Part shown: in pieces, positions 47,137 through 57,729 of the stretch
How positions within the stretch are numbered: position 1 is the first letter of the stretch
Layout of the letters: every line of letters starts with the position of its first letter
Source: Adiantum capillus-veneris
Taxonomy: Eukaryota > Streptophyta > Polypodiopsida > Polypodiales > Pteridaceae
Length of the DNA stretch: 64,000 nt
Assembly (NCBI GenBank): GCA_014529385.2
Contig: CM043960.1
Span: 33,626,396-33,690,395 of the forward strand
Direction: 5' to 3'
Translations under genes and position numbers: made by a program
Notes under the pieces: generated by a model
Databases searched by the model: none
Seen by the model: the letters and a program-made list of their open reading frames with translations, nothing else
What the model was told of the DNA's origin: nothing

Positions 47137-48740
47137 CCTTATCCAAAGAAGAACCAACTCATCCCAATCACTGTGAGTCCACCATATCTTGCTACAAAAT
47201 AGAAAGGCCAGGCTCTCTTGAACTACGAGGCCGCACCATCAGACCACACCCAATGTTGCTTAGGAGTGACACTCTCTTGCTGTAACCAGTCACAGTGTAG
47301 CATGAAGCATGTTGCACAAACAATTTCGTATGTACATTATCATCAGATATGAAGAAGTGGATTGTTTTGACTACGTCCCCTACCTTGTGGTAGTACATTA
47401 TGTGTACAAAAGTGGTTACCTGACTAGAGTGCCAATGCATTGGCTGAATCTTATTTTGATCCTTAAAGGCATAATTCTTGGCAAAATCAACAACTAAGAC
47501 AATGAAATCATCCAAAATTAAAGTAGAAAATCCTTGAATTTTTGCCCTTGCCATCGACCTACGTAGTTATGAGTGATGAAGAGCTTCAACTTGGTCTTCA
47601 AGAGTTCAAGAAACTCCCAAAACTTCATTTCTTTATGCAAAAGATTGTTTCTTTTTTTAATGTTTCCATGCTTGTCTTTTGCTTCTACATATGCAAATAC
47701 TTTCACAATAATAATTTCACCATGCTTTGACTCTACAACTTGAACCAGCAGGCCATTCAAATCAAGAATTAGAGCGTGCTTCTCATTATCCAACAGCTTG
47801 GGTACCCATATTGGGTCCGATGATGGATACCACTTGACAAAAAAAGGGATGAACAAAATTCAAGTACTCATTAATCTTCCTACGGTGTTTGAGGTAGCGG
47901 TCTAGGCGCTTCTCAATATCATCTTTTTCTCTTCTTAGCTACCTGGCCATGCCGATATGCCTTTTTTTGTACCTTTTTTAATGCAATGGCAACATTTATA
48001 TCATGCAGGGCAATTAATTGTAGTTTTTTTTTCCCTGTGGCACAATAAAGGTATCAAGAATGAAGACATCATAAAGGAGAAGAAAAAACTATTGAAGTGT
48101 TGTGCAGAGACATAATTAAGCCAACAAAAGTTTCTCCATTAAAAAAATCCATAGAGACACATGCCATAAGATGTGCATCTTGCTAGCACTATAGAATTGT
48201 GGCACAATAAAGAACAATTTTAGCATAGTTTCTTGCAAGCGAGTGAGCAAATGGCTTTCTTTTCACCTTTGGTAAGGTCGGTTATGTCATCTAAGTTGCT
48301 CTTTGGGGCAGCATAAGAGTATTCTCTAGGCTCTTTTGGATTTTGTTCTAGAGCACCTTTCCTCTTCAAATTTACTTTGTTTACAAAACCCAGAGAAGGG
48401 TTGTCCTCATTGGCATTTTTCACATTCTGCCCGTTGTCAGTCCTCAAAGATTCCTCTTGCACACTCTTGAATGTTTCTTCTAAAGCACTTACTTCATCGG
48501 CTATAGTGGCTTGGGTTTGGGATGATTAATCATGATGAAGTCATCATCATCATTTGTTTCTTTTTTGTCTATAGCACCCCCGAGAAATTTTACTTGCTGC
48601 GGTGTCACATTTACCCCTTCATGAATTCTGTTTAGCTCTTCCAAATCATCACTATTATTCTTCTCTTCTTCTATCCTTTGCTTAACATGCTTCTTGTCAC
48701 ATGCATGTTTCCCACATAATTGATTTCTCTATATTCATTT
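46833..48740 (-). pseudogene. C-terminal half of the transposase-like gene, with FCP1-like motif
   Basis: Minus-strand reading from high to low coordinates: an acidic, Lys-rich stretch (48735-48220, with VTPQQVKFLGGAIDKK); the ORF 47856-47518 with KHALILDLNGLLVQVVES (residues 26-43) and FITHNYVGRWQGQKFKDFLL; and, after a frameshift, the ORF 47554-47192 with VVDFAKNYAF and QPMHWHSSQVTTFVHIMYYH. Then WVWSDGAAS, stop, FKRAW at about 47240-47215, and GKHDGGGAL in duplicate. The blocks DFAxNY, WSDG and G-K-x-x-D-G-x-G are the presumed catalytic Asp positions of the DDE-type family. At least three stops and one frameshift make it dead. ALILDLNGLL is the signature of plant FCP1-like phosphatase-domain proteins and is unexpected here; capture of host sequence is possible. 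Confidence 0.65.
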
Positions 48741-48799
48741 CATACGTTAATTATCATATCCAAATTGCTAGTTAAAATGAAAAGTTGGATTTTTAACAC

Positions 48800-49170
48800 T
48801 ATAATTAGCATGCTCAAGATGCTGGTAAGCATGGGATGTGTGGTAGTTATGCTAACTAGCATACACAATAGCATGTATGCTTACTATCGTAACTAGGTAT
48901 GATAACTAGCATAGCTGGGAATGCTATCTAGCATAACTGGGTATGCTTACTAGGATAACTGGGTATGCTAACTAGCATACACAGTATGATAGCCACCATA
49001 CCCACTATGCTAGCTAGCATACATCGCATAGTTGGGTATTCTTACTAGCATAAAAAGTATGCTAACCACCATGCCCACTATGCTAACTAGCATACACAAT
49101 ATGCTAAGTAGCATTCACAGTATGCTAACTAGCATACCAATGTTTTCTTGTTATACTAGCTTACTAACTA
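48800..49170 (-). repeat. minisatellite, inverted relative of the array at 45-46.4 kb
   Basis: Units such as GTATGCTAACTAGCATACAC are the reverse complement of the core in the 45.1-46.4 kb array. On the minus strand it lies upstream of the C-terminal transposase part, mirroring the intron-like position of the first array. Confidence 0.9.
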
Positions 49171-49179
49171 GCATGATGT

Positions 49180-49767
49180 CATTTATGATTATGTTACTAG
49201 AGATTGATGTGATTGGATGTCCTTGCCATGTGATAACAGGTGGAAGATCTACATTTTGTCCCTAGGAGCATGCAACAACAAAACAGAAAAGATGAATAGC
49301 TATGCACACAAGGCATCTTGACCATTGTAGAGTTTTCCTATACTTCTAGTGGCATACTAGACCTAGTACACTAGTTGATCATCGTCCCATCGCATACCCC
49401 TCCTATCCTTGTTGTTAGTGTCCATAGCTAATTTATAGAGTGTAGTGGTGAAGAAGGAGTCTTGTAGCATCTTGATTATATGCATGAGTAGCTACAATTG
49501 GCTTTCACAGGCATGCATTTTTTCTTTCTGCAGAGTCCACATTTATCTACAAACCAAATAAAAGGGAAGCATGGTAAGTACATAGGCTAGTTGTGCACAT
49601 ATCCAAACATAAGGTGCAAGCACAAAAGTCACTGACACTTACATGATGACAAGTTATGCCATTTCAACATCCATGGGGGTGTCCTCATTTATTGGTTCTC
49701 CTCCTGAGCGTAAAATTATTGGTGCATTTTCGTTGATCAACCTTGTCTATTACTTTGCAATACCCCC

Positions 49768-49824
<57 letters not shown>

Positions 49825-49960
49825 CCCCTGCCCCTCGCACCTTGGCCATAAACTTATGTTGGCGCAGTGGTGGTGTGGTTCCACCTGATCACCTAGATTG
49901 TGTGTGAATTCTATGAGTAGAGCCTATGGGGTCGCTATTCGTATTTGACTGATGGAATTT
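49180..49960. other. no gene recognised; (CT)n run
   Basis: (CT)n at 49772-49821. No coding motif; it leads to the TATA box at 49962. Confidence 0.45.
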
Positions 49961-49961
49961 C

Positions 49962-49969
49962 TATATAAA
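49962..49969 (+). promoter_or_regulatory. TATA box with initiator-like CCCCTCACTTA
   Basis: TATATAAA followed by GGTGAG and, 28 bp on, by CTCACTTA. It parallels the module at 27316. It would drive the transposase-like remnant at 50.6-51.7 kb. Confidence 0.5.
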
Positions 49970-50599
49970 GGTGAGCGTGGCTCATTCCCCTCACTTAGCC
50001 TTACTTTACATTTGTGTGTTTCATGGAAAGATAGTGTGAGTGTTGTGTTTTCTTGCCAACTTTAATCTTGCACCTCAAATCTTGGTGGGTTGTGGGGGTG
50101 TGTTCCTTCCTGCACTTAAACATTACACTATGGAGATGATTGAGCAAGGCTCCTTCTCTCAGGTTGGTGCCATACCTTTAATGAAAAAAACGTCTGCACT
50201 CTATCATGACTGGTTTGTTTCAATAAAAGGGCATTTTTGAACTATGGCATTTGTTTTATATTACTGATGTTTTTTTAAACATACATTACTTTGTTGTTAA
50301 TAATACGGTGATGGCATGTAATGTGGTACCAAAAGGGAGTGTCTTGGACACCTCTTTTGGGAGGAGAGAGAGGGGAATAAGGTGGGCTATCAAAAGAGAT
50401 TTTAAATTCAAATATAAGAAAATGGCTCAACCTCCTTTCATGAACTCCAATTAAACATTCTAATTTCATTCTCCTCCAATCCTGGTACATGCCTCAACTG
50501 CCATCAATACTCTCTCTCTCTCTCTCTCTTAGTCTCTCTCTCAGTAGCCTCTCTCTCTCTCTCTCTCTCAGTCTCTCTCTCTCAGTCTCTCTCTCAATA

Positions 50600-50729
50600 G
50601 CCTCTACTTTTGAATTTCACAGCTCCATGCTTGTCTTCCCGCCTTACGTATGGAAGGATAATGTTTTTTATGAAGTCCATTCAACCATGACTGATTCATC
50701 TTCTCCAGTAGCATCTCCGTACCTTTTAT

Positions 50730-50771
<42 letters not shown>

Positions 50772-51663
50772 AGTATTATGGTTGTGATTTGATGGTCTTC
50801 TATGCTATATCATCAACATCATAACTTGTTCCACATGGAACCTCGTAGTGTTCAGAATGGCAATACAGGCACCCATCATCCTCTAGTGTCTATCACACAA
50901 CACATCCGTGGGTATCTTTTGTTCGCTCTACAAAACTATTGGGTTGCAAAGAAGAGGGAACAAAGAAGCACTAAAAAAAGGATGACACAAAGGCATGAGG
51001 ATGATAATATTGATGAGCAAGAGGCAAAGAAAATATGTAGGGCGGTTGCTAAGTGCTGGCATAAACAAATAAACGGGCTTTCCGAGCCTGTTCAAATGAG
51101 AATTTGTTAGCAACTCCTCCTTCATCCAACATTCTAACATTTGCAACACAAGTTGGAGACAGTTGAGTGAGTCATTTTCTCTAACATGTTTCATACATTA
51201 TCTGAGGTGAAGACACCCCATTCAAATAATGAGTTGTTTTTAAAATGGGCTACTATCATGAGATGCATAAATGGAGTGTGTGGTGGTGATGATCAAATGA
51301 GCAGTAGAAATGTTGCCAAGGCTTTAGGACTACACTGAAGAAATATCATTGCTCAAATTTTTGGATTCATCATGATGCGGAGAAAGGATCACTTCCCTTA
51401 GATGCTTGCCACTGTCAAGTGCATAAAGAAAGCATCATAACGATTGAAGTTAGGGGAATTGTGTTTCAGTTTTGCACGGTGGAGACCCACATCTCCCTAA
51501 AGAAGAAAGATGTTGTACAAAAGAGAATAGGCAAGAATCCGCATGTACTACATCCAGTACATCTACTCAATTTGCCTCAGGTATATCACCCCAAACATGT
51601 GAGAGTGTGTCATAATTCTTTACCTTGTGCTTGTAATCCCTTCCAAATTATTTATCAACCTTG
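50600..51663 (+). pseudogene. second copy of the transposase-like N-terminal region
   Basis: The ORF at 50802-51110 (basic, with KKREQRSTKKRMTQRHEDDN) precedes a frame with NVAKALGLH, stop, RNIIAQIFGF. The ORF 51419-51664 follows with TVETHISLKKKDVVQKRIGK and HPVHLLN, matching EETHISLNKKDVFQKRVGRK in the copy at 44.8 kb. The region ends at 51663, and no middle or DDE part follows, so it is a 5' fragment. CT-rich microsatellites at 50509-50600 and 50731-50767 interrupt the upstream sequence. Confidence 0.6.
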
Positions 51664-51769
51664 AAGGTGCCTCAAATATCTTAACTTCTTTCATACTGTC
51701 TTTCTTATAACAATTTAACAATCTTTCATGTTTTCTTTCTTATAAGTATAAAATCAAATGTTAATTTTT

Positions 51770-52080
51770 ATGCTACTAAACACCAAGTTTGGTACTTCAT
51801 ACTACCAAAATTGGTATTTTATACTACCAAATGGTCTGTCTAATAGTATCAATTTTGGCCCTATCCAATAGAAATTCTTCATGTTGTCTTTATTATAAAG
51901 TATTTGTTCTTTTATGTTATCTTTCTTATAAGGTTCTTGTGGAGTTAGATAATATTTTATGTTAGATTTTATGATGTACAACACCAAATTTGGTAAATAC
52001 TATCAAACTAAATAATTTATACTATCAAAAGGTCACACTTATAGTACCAATTTGGTAATATCCAGCTTTAACTTTTTAGT
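51770..52080. repeat. AT-rich micro-repeat region with TACCAAA/TTTGGTA words
   Basis: Words such as ACTACCAAAATTGGTATT, ACCAAATTTGGTAAA and GTACCAATTTGGTAA recur at least six times at irregular spacing. No ORF of interest lies here. Confidence 0.7.
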
Positions 52081-52170
52081 ACTAGATTGAAACTACTTGG
52101 TTTCAATTAGACCATGAGTAGTTCTAAGAAGGTAATATGTTACATAATTTGATAATGCCTACCTAATGAC

Positions 52171-52533
52171 ATGTTGAGCAAATTGCATCTAGCCAAGGAA
52201 ACAACGTTATCGAATGGGAACAAGAAGAAGCTCAATGATGAATCATGCAAAGGAAAGCTTTGCAACAACAAGCATACCTACTTGTACCAAGGGGGTATGG
52301 ATGCTATAATCCTTGTGGGATTAGCCACAAGATACATGGAAAGATCATTGGTGGATATCCATAAAAATGTAGTAAACTATTCTACTTTTTTCAAGATGCA
52401 CACAAAGATGATGGAAACAAATCCCATCAAGTTTCACACCAACAATAATTCCCTCTCAAAAACATTAAGCAGAGATAAAATTGACATTACAGTCAATGGC
52501 ACAAGTTCTCAACATAAATTCTATATAGTTTAG
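52171..52533 (+). CDS. unidentified 120-residue ORF
   Basis: It reads MLSKLHLAKETTLSNGNKKK at the start, DAIILVGLATRYMERSLVDI in the middle and SLSKTLSRDKIDITVNGTSS near the end. No family is recognised and there is no clear promoter. It may be a fragment of a mobile-element protein. Confidence 0.3.
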   Translation: MLSKLHLAKETTLSNGNKKKLNDESCKGKLCNNKHTYLYQGGMDAIILVGLATRYMERSLVDIHKNVVNYSTFFKMHTKMMETNPIKFHTNNNSLSKTLSRDKIDITVNGTSSQHKFYIV

Positions 52534-53440
52534 ATTCTCAACTTGGGGAGAAAGTCATCTTTCAAAAACCCCATGGACATGAACATACAAGGCAATACTA
52601 GATTGGGAGAGCAAATCTATGACTATTAGAACCCTTGAAGGCTCCCATAGGTAAATACCCTTTGTCAAAGTGATTTTTTGGAAAATCAATAGTTGGAAGA
52701 ACCCCACTCCAAAATAAATGACAACATACCAAGCAAGACATGCTAGGAACCATGCATGCATGGGAACCTAAAAAGCTACTACAAACAAGATCAAAATCTA
52801 TTTGAGTGCTTGTAAACCACAAGAAGACAAAATCATGAAATTGAGGGTCAAGGTACGCATGGTTTCCTAAAAACCAATACCCACCAATAGTAAATCAACC
52901 TTGAAGGAACTCCAACCATAAACAAGAGAATTCCCAGATGGTGTGGTGAAAGAAGGAGCCTATGTTATCGATGTACCACTGTGAAATTGGTCCCAACAAA
53001 CAATACATGATAACCAAACTTAGAACCAATCCTCTACCACCATAAAAAACAAGGTATGGGAGCCCAAAACTAATCTTTCCAAACTACCACAATCTAGGAT
53101 TACCATAAGGGAGAGAGCCATTCATTTGCAAAATTTACTCTTCAAGAAACATACCAATGATTAGGAAGGAAGCCTCACCATCAAACACCCTTAAGCACAT
53201 TGCTAAAGACCATCATCTTTCACTGCATACTATCCTTAATTGCATTGACTTGAATTGTGTGATAGAGACAACGAAGGCTATGTATATACACGTGGTTTTA
53301 TCCCATGCAGACCACTCCCCTGATGGCTTATTTTTGTTTGGTAGAAGTCCCATTAGGAGATAGGGAGGCATTCCAAATGCAAACCCATATATGGGCATTA
53401 TTTTTGCACCTGTAGAAGGTGGGGGGGGTAAAAACATGAA
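52534..53440. other. no gene recognised
   Basis: Short overlapping ORFs on both strands. GAAGGTGGGGGGGGTAAAAA at 53416 resembles a polypurine tract in front of the LTR candidate that follows. Confidence 0.4.
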
Positions 53441-53443
53441 TAG

Positions 53444-54131
53444 GTGTTACACTAGTTACCTATTTTTGGCATGGTAGCGAGCTTATATTTATTAGTGTTT
53501 GTAGCTAGTGATACATAGTTGTAGGTAGTAACTTCAAGATAGGAAAATTGGTTGGGAAACTTCAATTTGAGCTAGTAAGTAACAAAATTAGAGTTGCTTC
53601 TACCCGGGAACCAACTCCTAGAGATGCCTTGCATGGGGGTTTACCTCCGCGAGTTACTTGGCAGAGTTGCCATCAGTTACCCGTTGCTATGTGACTATGC
53701 AACTAGTCACATTCTACTACAAATACCTATAAATAGGACCCACGAATCCAATTTTGGGAGCTCTAGACTCTCTAGACACTTGACCTTGACTCAAGGCTTT
53801 GTGTTTCATAGAGGTTAGGAGCAATCAATGTTGAGCCTTGTACCAATTTTACTTTCTAGATCTTTATTCTTCGAAAAATTATACTACTTCAAATCATTAT
53901 CTGAATCTGAATACACTTCCACGTCTCATACTCTGAATTCTATTTCCTTTTAATTTAGTTGTTCATTTGAAGTTTGAATCTATCACCTATCCATCTAAAG
54001 TATGAGTTTGTAATTTGGTCATCTGAAGTTTGAACCTGGTCGTTCACTCTAATTCTAGCTTTGTAATATCTATCAAAGCAATCTAGCTCATTCCATTTTG
54101 GTGATCATGGTGGTGAACTAAAGCTCTTGAC
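53444..54131 (+). mobile_element. candidate LTR with TATA box, plus orientation
   Basis: It starts near TGTTACACTAGTTACC and ends GCTCTTGACA at 54131, just before the gag-like region. A promoter-like CTATAAATAGG lies at 53728-53738, with GACTCTCTAGACACTTGACC about 30 bp downstream. The partner LTR is not in the window, so the ends are inferred. Confidence 0.45.
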
Positions 54132-54143
54132 AGGAACCAACCA

Positions 54144-56950
54144 TTGCAATTACTGCTTAGAGTTGGTCAATCATTTATAATGCCTATACAACACTCAACA
54201 CAAGTAAGAAGAGATGCCACAATGTTTATAAAAAATCAAGATCACATCAATACATTGTCAAAGGAATCAGAACAAGGGTACGATGATGACCATCAACACT
54301 CTCATGCTGAGGAAACTAGAGGAAATCTAGGTATCAGAGATGAAAAGGACCATTGAACTTTTGAACATTGAGTGCATTTCTATAGATGACATTTAGAAAA
54401 AGATGAAAAATGCTCATAGTCACATGGTTCCCATCATTCAGGGGGAAGGGCAAGGCTAGAGATCATACTAGCACTAGTAACGACGAACTCAACAATAAGC
54501 AAACATAGACGATTAAATTTTCAAACAAAAAGTAGTCGAGGAATAGAAGCCGACACACGCACAAAGATTGATGAAGAATACAATGAGAGATGGGAGGCAA
54601 ACACTAACCATCATGATAAGAACATACAATGAGAGAGAAAATCCGATCACAATGATAAAACTAGATGATAGGAAAGGGAATTATATCATCATGGGAAATC
54701 CAGGTATGGAGAGAGGTCCAATGATCTAAAAATAGCATTTCTCACTTTCAAAGGCAGTCATAGAGATGACATAGAAATTCATATTCAGGCATTTGAGGAG
54801 TATGTTGATTTGAAGGATATAGATGAAGATGATCGGGTTGAACATTTTCCACAAACTCTTGAAAGATAGTGCACAAAAAATGGTACTATTATTATCCCGT
54901 CTCTAAACTGAGGACAAACAACAATATGAAGAAATCCTTCTTACTAGAATAGATTGAGAACTAAGGGGATGAGGATATCCTCTGTGAGGATAAAATCAAG
55001 TAAGAGACATGACCAAAAAATTGAACAATCCACCTTCAAGAAGCGTATGTGTGCTTGGTTTCTAAGTGGATTCAAAAGTAAGAAGCTCGGAGAATAGGAA
55101 GTGCTATCATCTATCACAAAATTTAATGACCTAGTGCAAAGAGCTCTAAAATTGAAATATGCAGCTAAGAAGGACAAGGGCCAAAGAATAAAAGGAAGAA
55201 GGAAGCTCCAACTCCATTGAGGCTATAAATGAAGAGTCATCAACTAGCTCTAGGTCTTCACACGACAAGGAGTCAAAATACACATCCAATAGCAGGAAGA
55301 AGGGAGCATGTAGTAGAAACATCAAGGAATTTTTCAAACAAATCTCTTAGGTCTCTAGGACCTAACCTCCAATGGGGAAGTAGAGACCTAATGTATAAAA
55401 AATCCAAAGAACATTGATATGATGAATGTTGCCAATGTACCTATTGTAAAACTTTTGGTGGAATAAGTATAAGATTATAATTCATCACTTTAAGGCGGAT
55501 AAAGATGTGTCCATGATATCATTGACTAATCCAAAGCAAGAAAAGACATTTGAAAATGTAGAGAATGGAGCCAGTACTAGTGGGGTGGTTGGAAGAGGTA
55601 GGTACCAAATTGTTTTTGGTCGAGGATAGGGTAGGACTAATTTCTCTAAATGAAATTTCAATATCTACACCTATGAAAAGTACGGACACTTTGCAACATA
55701 ATTTCCAAACTATGTAAAGGGCGAGGTGGACAAGGGAAAGGTGGCAGAGCTAGTACTAACGTGCATGATCACCAGGAGTGTTGATGTTATCATCAAAGAG
55801 ATATCAAATGATCCAACTAGTCAAACAAAGCAAAGTGAAGAGACTTAGAAGTGGAAAAACAAAGGGCTATCAAGGCTAAGGGAAACGCCAACAAAGTGGA
55901 TGAATGGTAGGAGAAATGGGTATTGATAGCTCATATCAGTTACGATCTAGAGTGCAGGAGGCCAAAAGGACCAAAGCACTAAGAAGCCCAATCCATTCAA
56001 ACACTTTTATTGATAACCTCAAAAGCTCAGAGAGAGGAAATCCCAGCTTTTAGATCTAGTAAGGAGAATGCTACGAATGTAGCTATAGGGTCCACTGAGA
56101 ACCCTGAGAGAGGTATAACAAGTCAAGGCTAAGTTGGCCAAGGCTGTTAGAAAGGATTTAAGGGCAAAAAGTGTTCAGAAGAAACAATCTGAACCTTGAA
56201 TCAAAGAACAAGTGGCTAGACAATAGAGAGGGCCAGCAAAGGCATGGAACCGAGGAGAGATTTCCAAAGGAAAGGTCGTCTAGTCCAAGTAGTAGTTCTA
56301 GAAATGAGCAAGACGATATTTATATCAAAGTATGTGAAAGGATTTAGAAAGTGACTATTGAATTAGATGACATCAAAAGGACGTTATTGAAGGTTGTTAA
56401 GTTCATGAGGAAGTAGAGATAGAAGGAATCTAAAGCGATGTCATTAGCATGGTTTGATATTAAGGATGATGAGGTATCAATCATTCAAATTGATCAAAAA
56501 GTGAGAAAATAGTGGAAATCACTGTGATGAGTCATCGTGGATGGGGGTGCTGGAGTGATCATACTAGGTGAGCATATCATACAAAAATTGAAAATCACTG
56601 AGATGAAATGTACACCTTTCAAAATAAGGATGGTGGATTAAAGGATAGTATTGTAAGCTATTGGCTTAGTTGAAAAATTGTAGATCAAAATGGGGTCTGA
56701 GAAATTTTTAACCCGCTTTCTGGTAATGGATGTGCAAGGTGCCTACAAAATATTGTTGGGTAGACCTTGGCTCAAAAATACAGGGGAGACACATGAGTAC
56801 ACTGGCCAGACATTGACTAAACAAGGACCAAACAAAAGTATTCAAGTAAGAAAAAATAGCAACAAAATCTAGAAATGAGCTAGGTGACTTGAGAGTTATG
56901 TAAGAAATATGGAACCAAAAAGATAGAAATAATGCTAGCCTCAATTAACA
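54144..56950 (+). pseudogene. gag: gag and protease region of a third gypsy element
   Basis: The ORF at 54144-54356 is followed by heavily broken text. Near 54735-54865 it reads FLTFKGSHRDDIEIHIQAFE and EHFPQTLER (gag). Near 55675 a degenerate knuckle-like CGHFAT segment follows. At 56537-56600 VIVDGGAGVIILGEHIIQKL is a retropepsin with the DGGAG active-site variant, and FLVMDVQGAYKILLGRPWL (within 56690-56872) is the conserved post-protease block. RT, RNase H and integrase are not found before 57.0 kb. Stops are frequent, and TAG/TAA often fit Gln codons. Confidence 0.7.
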
Positions 56951-57006
56951 TCTTCCCTATTGCAAAAATAGACACAAACATGGTTCTACTATATTAAATA
57001 GATAGA

Positions 57007-57009
<3 letters not shown>

Positions 57010-57068
<59 letters not shown>
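57010..57068. repeat. (GA)n microsatellite
   Basis: An uninterrupted GA run of about 59 bp. Confidence 0.97.
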
Positions 57069-57069
<1 letters not shown>

Positions 57070-57071
<2 letters not shown>

Positions 57072-57556
57072 CCCTCCTAAGGCTCTCTCCACGAGGGAGC
57101 TTTTTGAGAGAGATTTTTTGGATTCTTGCTACTACAAGTAAAAATATGAAAAAAAGCTCCCTCCAAAAGCTTTCTTGATTCCCATCCCCAGAACACTGGA
57201 AGTTTACATCACACAAAAGTAGTCTATTAGACTACAAAAAGCGTATGTTATGCACTAATAGCCCAATTGTGTGAGCCAATAGCTATGACACAAGAGTGGT
57301 CACTATTATTAAATTGATTGAAAAATTAAATAATCAATCTGGTCACTGTTGAAGTGTGAGACAATCACAACGCAATAGTCAAAACATTGATCATCACATC
57401 TTTAAAAAAAACTATCTTTCATAATTGCAAAGAACACGTAGAGAGTATATCTTTACTCACCTATTGCAAGTGCCAGACATTGATGAAAAGAGAACCAAAG
57501 CTTCAACTTAGCATTCACTATCTGGTACTATTGCTTAGGTGATTTGGATACATAAA
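57070..57556. other. no gene recognised
   Basis: AT-rich flank of the chromovirus insertion, ending in its left target-site copy. Confidence 0.5.
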
Positions 57557-57561
57557 AGGAA

Positions 57562-57713
57562 TATTAGACAAGGGGAACTAGAACCTAGGAGTCCACCTCC
57601 CACCACCCACTATATAGCATGGCTTCTAGCCCTTTGCCCTAGTTGGACTCCCTTTCCACACTGCCTAGCCTGGCCTTGCCCTTGTCTAGTCCGGCCTTGC
57701 CGTTGTCCTGACA
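57562..57713 (-). mobile_element. 3' LTR of the chromovirus
   Basis: On the plus strand it starts TATTAGACAAGGGG (one G-to-A change from TGTTAGACAAGGGG) and ends TGTCCTGACA. TATATAGC at 57612 is TTTATAGC in the other LTR. Very short LTRs are unusual but consistent at both ends. Confidence 0.95.
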
Positions 57714-57727
57714 TTACTCCTCCCTTA
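57714..57727 (-). other. polypurine tract of the chromovirus
   Basis: TAAGGGAGGAGTAA on the minus strand, immediately before the 3' LTR; it primes plus-strand DNA synthesis. Confidence 0.85.
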
Positions 57728-57729
57728 AG

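Noticed and set aside
45060-49170. AGCAT-rich arrays as CRISPR-like repeats
   Set aside because: Units are degenerate, spacing is irregular, there are no unique spacers and the genome is eukaryotic.
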